Source of the DNA: Gigaspora margarita
Lineage: Eukaryota; Glomeromycota; Glomeromycetes; Diversisporales; Gigasporaceae
Direction: 5' to 3'
Assembly: GCA_009809945.1 (NCBI GenBank)
Contig: WTPW01002599.1
Location: 1 to 64,000, forward strand
Length of the DNA: 64,000 bases
This document shows positions 59,683-64,000 of this stretch, piece by piece. The notes beneath the pieces are model-generated. The model saw only the letters and a list, made by a program, of their open reading frames with translations. It ran no database searches and was not told the DNA's origin. Each line of letters opens with the position of its first letter. Positions within the stretch are counted from its first letter, which is position 1. Both the position numbers and the translations under genes were made by a program.

Positions 59683-60481
59683 ATGACAAAGTATAGCGAC
59701 TATACTACCCGGCATAATGCCATTAATAATGCCCTTGAGGCAATTAAAAACACATCAAATGACTTAGCTCCAAGCACCAGAAGCATCGCGTGAGATTATG
59801 GTCTTCCGGAAACCGCCCTTCGACATGCCATCAAAAATGGCGGTCCTCTCACTCGTCCGGGCCGTGCCAAAATCCTAACTGACCATGAGGAGGAACAGCT
59901 TGTGGGCTACTGCTTGAACATGCAGAAGCTCAGCTTTGGGTTAACAAAATCTGGCATGAACCAGTGTGTTATGGATATCGTTCGTCGAGACAGGTGGCCC
60001 AATCCTTTTGGTAAAAATGGACCGGGCAAAAATGGTGGCAGCACTTCATGAAAGACCACCCGGAACTTTCCTTTTGTGTTCCACAAGCCCTAAATGAAGC
60101 CCATGCACAAAGAGCAAACACAATTATCATTAAAGACCACTTTGAAAAACTTCAGAAAATCATCCAAGAATACTCACTTACCACTGACCGAATTTGGAAC
60201 ATGGTGCTGTCTTTTTTTCTTGGTTTTTTTTCTTGCTGCGTTCTTTTTTATTTTTTACTTTTTTATTTTTATTTTTCTTTATTTTTTATTTTTTTATTAA
60301 TTTTGTTTATTTTTTATTTTTTCTTTAGGATGAAACGGGTTTTGTCATCGACTGAGGCTCCAAAAAGTAATAGCAAAGAAGGGAGCATGTCAGGTCTATC
60401 AGGTTTCACATGGCAGCTCTCATGAGCATATATCCGTATGTCCAACCATTTCAGTGGCCGGAATATACATCCCACCAGCAA
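59683..60481 (+). pseudogene. Pogo/CENP-B-type transposase, truncated
   Basis: ATG 59,683 opens MTKYSDYTTRHNAINNALEA, a psq-like N-terminal helix-turn-helix (STRSIA-DYGLPETALRHAI), then a CENP-B-like HTH (LTDHEEEQLVGYCLNMQKLS, GPGK-WWQHFMKDHPEL) and the start of the DDE domain (DETGFVI). Lesions: TGA at 59,791-59,793 in place of the Arg expected before DYGL, a 1-bp deletion near 60,031, and a frameshift after FVI near 60,350. A 125-bp T-rich GT-AG intron (60,204-60,328) splits NM and DETG exactly. The catalytic domain is cut off after IPPAR at about 60,481, so it is non-functional. Its G+C content is clearly higher than its surroundings, suggesting a younger or foreign insertion. Confidence 0.85.
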
Positions 60482-60812
60482 GACGGAAATTCATTTTAAT
60501 TGGCTGTAATTAGAATGATCGACAATGATTGACATTTTATTCTGATTGGCCAATTTAGTCCCGTGACCTGCTGCAGAAATCATGTTATAATATAAAAAAT
60601 CCTTTAGCGATATATTTATATTTTTTTTTTATCGATTGTCTCGTTTTGTTTTTTATTAAACTCGTTTTTGCAACTTTATTTTGCAAGTCAAAATGTATAT
60701 TACGTTATTCTACATTTTTTATTGCCTTTTTTTTATGATCATAAGTTATACGCATACAATGAGTAATACGTAATAATAACATCAATAATTTGATAAAAAA
60801 TATGTAATGGCG
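60482..60812. other. Spacer, nothing recognised
   Basis: AT-rich with poly(T) runs. No element end could be defined for the truncated transposase. Confidence 0.4.
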
Positions 60813-61085
60813 AAATAAATCAAGTTAGATATTGCTTTATCAAGTTTGATATTATTATCGAAATGGAGTTGATACTAAAAGGAATAAGCACCGATACAAA
60901 TTAGTGTGTCCAGGGTACTGCGGTGCATAATTCTGCTCTCGCTAAAAATGTTTTTTTATATTGTTCTTATATGTAAAAAAAAAATTTTTAGTGTATGCAC
61001 AACAGTACCGTGGACACTCTAATACAAATTGAGTTGACCATTGTTACCAGAATGGAATTGTGTTAAAGGCATTCAAAAAGTTGAG
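60813..61085 (+). pseudogene. Sel1 scrap S4, split by a MITE
   Basis: Degenerate Sel1-like sequence CAAGTTTGATATTATTATCG, then AAATGGAGTTGATACTAAAA, corresponds to QVGYCYRNGIGVEKDEHK of S1/S3; after the MITE, CATTGTTACCAGAATGGAAT resembles CYQNGI. At most two units remain. Confidence 0.55.
60903..61021. mobile_element. 119-bp MITE with 9-bp target duplication
   Basis: TIRs AGTGTGTCCAGGGTACTG and, reversed, TAGAGTGTCCACGGTACTG; flanked by perfect ATACAAATT (60,894-60,902 and 61,022-61,030). The 9-bp duplication suggests a Mutator-like family. The interior is a T/A foldback. Confidence 0.9.
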
Positions 61086-61341
61086 ATACGTTGGATTTTT
61101 TTTTTTTCTTCTTACGATTCTACTATGAGAAAGTACTTACCCAAAGCATTTCTAAACAAGCAAGACAGAAATTTAGAAAATTCTGATTGACCAATATGAT
61201 AAATATATAAATTTTTTTTTATCTGTACGTACGTACGAATAAAAAATTTTTTGATACTATTGTTGTACTTGTTATTTATATTGGCAATATTGCCCGTTGT
61301 GTTTTTTATACTGCCATTGCTATCCATCCACTCTCACCACT

Positions 61342-64000
61342 ATGAAAAAAAATGAAGGTCCCTGTTCCATACAAAATTGTAGTAGAAACTCCACTATGTT
61401 TCGAAAAATTACTTCAATTGCATACAAAAAAGCACAAACGAAAGGAACATTGAAGCAATATGATTATTTAAAAATCAGGCAAGAAATATGTTATAGTCAT
61501 TATTTAGACATTGTAGAGCCCGATCGTCATTTAAAAAAAAAGCCTCTGGTTGAGCAAGCGAACATTAATAATATGCCGGTTACAGATTGTGATACTCAGA
61601 TGCTTGAAGCAAATATTGACAATGATTGTAACGCACAGAAGGCTTTATTAAATAATGGTCTTACATTCACAGATCAGATTCAAATACTTACAAAAGTTCT
61701 TATAAATATCAACGTGAAAAGCCTGGTTTTATTGAACTTAGCCCTGTTCGTTTTCAACTAATGATAGAGAATGCTGATTCTCGCTTGTGTGGGTTTTTTG
61801 ATCAAATGGTTAGAGCATTAATTCCTAATGAAATATCTACATATAAAAAATTAGAAGCAAAAAAAACTGTAGTTAGTTTTTGCTATATGATAGCTAATGC
61901 AAGAAACATGTTTGTTAATAGTTTTGAACTAGAGGTTGGCTTGTATCTTTCAGCATCCAGAACTTCATCTGCAGCTATTGATACATTGCACAATTTGGGT
62001 GTGTCTTTATGTAGTAAAACAATCAATAATTACAAGAAAAAACTCATTTAAAATCATTTCTAAAATATTTGAAATTTTTTTACAAATAATGGCGTAATTT
62101 TTTTTTTTTTATTTAAATTGGTTTTTTTTTTGTTTTAAATTTTTTTTTTTATAATTTAAATATTTTTTAATTTAGAACATTTTATATATTTACAATTTGG
62201 ACGACTATCATAATATTCATGAAGAAAGACGTCCCAATGCAACAACACTATCAATGCCCTCACATTTTGCAACATGTATTTGCAAACCAGTAAAGTTATG
62301 TGCATCGATCCCTCTTATTTTTAATAATAAAAATATTCACAATCCACTAAATATTGATGCGAGCAATATTTGTTTTAGGTTATTACATCAGTATAATGGA
62401 GTCTTTGATATTTCTTATGAAACATGAAAGCTACAATGGACCATGTTTGGGGAGCTAAAGGTTAATTGTAATAATATTGAGTTGTTAACAGTTCATGTTT
62501 ATGATGATGCAATAAATGAGCGAAAAGAGGAACGATCCACTAAAGATATGCGACTAATTGGATTTCAAGAACAAAGTTTACACACATTGGATAATTACAC
62601 TAATGCACTTCAAATGATATTAAAAATTAACAAGGACATTGGGCATTTATATAATTCTGTAGCACCTATCGTAGCAGACTGGCCTGGCCAGCTTTTTATT
62701 CGCAAAGCAATTACAAATTTAAATAAATCATCATTTAATATCCCTCATGAGATCAGTTCATTTATTCCACTACTAGGACCATTGCATGTTTCTTTGAACA
62801 GCTGAGAACATATTATACTTGTGTATTATTCTTTTTTTAAAAAATTGTTCCATTTTGTTTTTGGCAAAAAAAAAAAGTTAGCTAAGAACCCCAAACCATG
62901 GCGAATTAACTTACTATTAGAATTAGCACATGGTGGTTGGTGTAAAATTAAAGAAAAGATTATAGCAAAATTTGGATTAACTTGTAAAGATCTTGAATAC
63001 TGCATGGTTTTTGATCTCTTAGACAATTTAGTCCCAGCCGTATTAGAAGTATATACTATCCTTTTTCGGTCNCAAGAACAAAGTTTACACACATTGGATA
63101 ATTACACTAATGCACTTCAAATGATATTAAAAATTAACAAGGACATTGGGCATTTATATAATTCTGTAGCACCTATCGTAGCAGACTGGCCTGGCCAGCT
63201 TTTTATTCGCAAAGCAATTACAAATTTAAATAAATCATCATTTAATATCCCTCATGAGATCAGTTCATTTATTCCACTACTAGGACCATTGCATGTTTCT
63301 TTGAACAGCTGAGAACATATTATACTTGTGTATTATTCTTTTTTTAAAAAATTGTTCCATTTTGTTTTTGGCAAAAAAAAAAAGTTAGCTAAGAACCCCA
63401 AACCATGGCGAATTAACTTACTATTAGAATTAGCACATGGTGGTTAGTGTAAAATTAAAGAAAAGATTATAGCAAAATTTAGAATAACTTGTAAAGATCT
63501 TGAATACTGCATGGTTTTTGATCTCTTAGACAATTTAGTCCCAGCCGTATTAGAAGTATATACTATCCTTTTTCAGTCCGGCTCGTTTAACGAATATATA
63601 GAGATGATATTCCGTATTTGGACATTTATGTTATGTTGGCGACGACATAATTATAATAAAGCACCACTCGCATTTCTATCTGATGCCTTTTATTGGCAAG
63701 ACACTAACCATTCATTTTTTGAAGCAATTAAACTTTTATTAGTAAATTTCAATGAGTACTATGTTGAAAATTTTCATAGTAAAATCCGTGCACAAACTTC
63801 TTTGAATTTAATAGCAGAAAATATTATAAAACAGGCTTATGTAATCGGTATGCACTTTAACTACAGTACTTATTTATTCATAACACTAATTAAACTTACA
63901 ATGTAGATATGCAGAATAATGAAAAATTGCAGGACACCTTTATTAAAACCAAACAATATCCTTATACACCATCTGAATTAAGCTTTTTAACAGAGAAAAC
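61342..64000 (+). pseudogene. Glomeromycotina repeat-family protein, decayed, runs off edge
   Basis: From ATG 61,342: MKKNEGPCSIQNCSRN (Cys pair), EICYSHYLDIVEPDRH, a 1-bp slip near 61,696, MIENADSRLCGFFDQM, stops at 62,049-62,075, and a probable intron 62,095-62,175. Then DDYHNIHEERRPNATT, TVHVYDDAINERKEERS, APIVADWPGQLFIRKA, PLLGPLHVSLNS, TGA at about 62,803 where EHIILVYYSFF follows, WRINLLLELAHGGW, then a 504-bp duplicate, then FNEYIEMIFRIWTFMLCWRR, NKAPLAFLSDAFYW and NEYYVENFHSKI. An intron 63,848-63,906 joins VI to DMQNNEKLQDTF, open to the edge. I recognise the family as recurrent in Rhizophagus genomes and suspect an RNase-H-like (DUF6589-type) transposase; the name is unconfirmed. 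The 3' end is outside the window. Confidence 0.65.
62569..63576 (+). repeat. 504-bp tandem duplication with N at the junction
   Basis: 62,569-63,071 is repeated at 63,073-63,576 with only a handful of differences, and an N stands at 63,072. Copy 2 has TAG where copy 1 has TGG (GGW), and AGAATAACT for GGATTAACT. Both share the TGA after HVSLNS. Either a very recent duplication or two alleles or reads wrongly joined. Confidence 0.9.

Overview
The window looks like nuclear DNA of an arbuscular mycorrhizal fungus of the Rhizophagus/Glomus type. The evidence is very AT-rich sequence, short GT-AG introns, decayed copies of the expanded protein kinase and Sel1-repeat families of that group, and extreme transposon load. 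The organism call is an inference from family content. I see no rRNA, tRNA, CRISPR or bacterial-style operon. No gene in the window is demonstrably intact; nearly every coding region is a pseudogene or a fragment.

Region 1 (1-27,800) is an alternating array of kinase and Sel1-repeat genes on the + strand: kinase K1 (18-1753), Sel1 S1 (4191-5432), kinase K2 (5854-7034), Sel1 S2 (9091-10090) and kinase K3 (10,390-26,772). Aligning K3 with K1 and K2 shows that one gene of about 1.6 kb was stretched to 16.4 kb by at least five insertions. These are a 228-bp hAT-type MITE, a 1.7-kb block, a 4-kb block with a 3-kb degenerate satellite, a 7-kb block holding a 4.46-kb hAT-like element, and a 1.78-kb TA-flanked element.

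Region 2 (27,800-46,700) is mostly transposons and satellites. It holds a 1.15-kb hAT-type element, a 4.6-kb transposon with about 1-kb inverted terminal repeats and a broken hAT-like transposase on the - strand (30,499-32,927), GC-rich minisatellites, a 1.07-kb hAT-type MITE inside a 19-bp minisatellite, a DUF7869-type pseudogene on the - strand (38,843-41,157) split by a foldback insertion, a Mutator-like MITE, and a 1.8-kb satellite of about 90-bp units.

Region 3 (46,700-50,114) is the best protein-coding signal: an intronless ankyrin-repeat gene with long coiled coils, a Gly-rich hydrophobic segment and a distinct C-terminal domain, broken only by one frameshift near 47,066 and lacking a clear ATG.

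Region 4 (51,495-64,000) repeats the upstream region of S1, is interrupted by about 5 kb of hAT-type MITEs and a composite repeat, and resumes as a third Sel1 copy (S3, 57,713-58,809). Then come a 123-bp near-perfect palindrome, a pogo/CENP-B-type transposase pseudogene, a Sel1 scrap split by a small MITE, and a long pseudogene of a Glomeromycotina repeat family that leaves the right edge and contains a 504-bp tandem duplication with an N at the junction.

Several patterns cross these regions: a family of GGTACC-centred palindromes, a CpG-decaying terminal motif, and short telomere-like TTAGGG tracts inside several unrelated MITEs.
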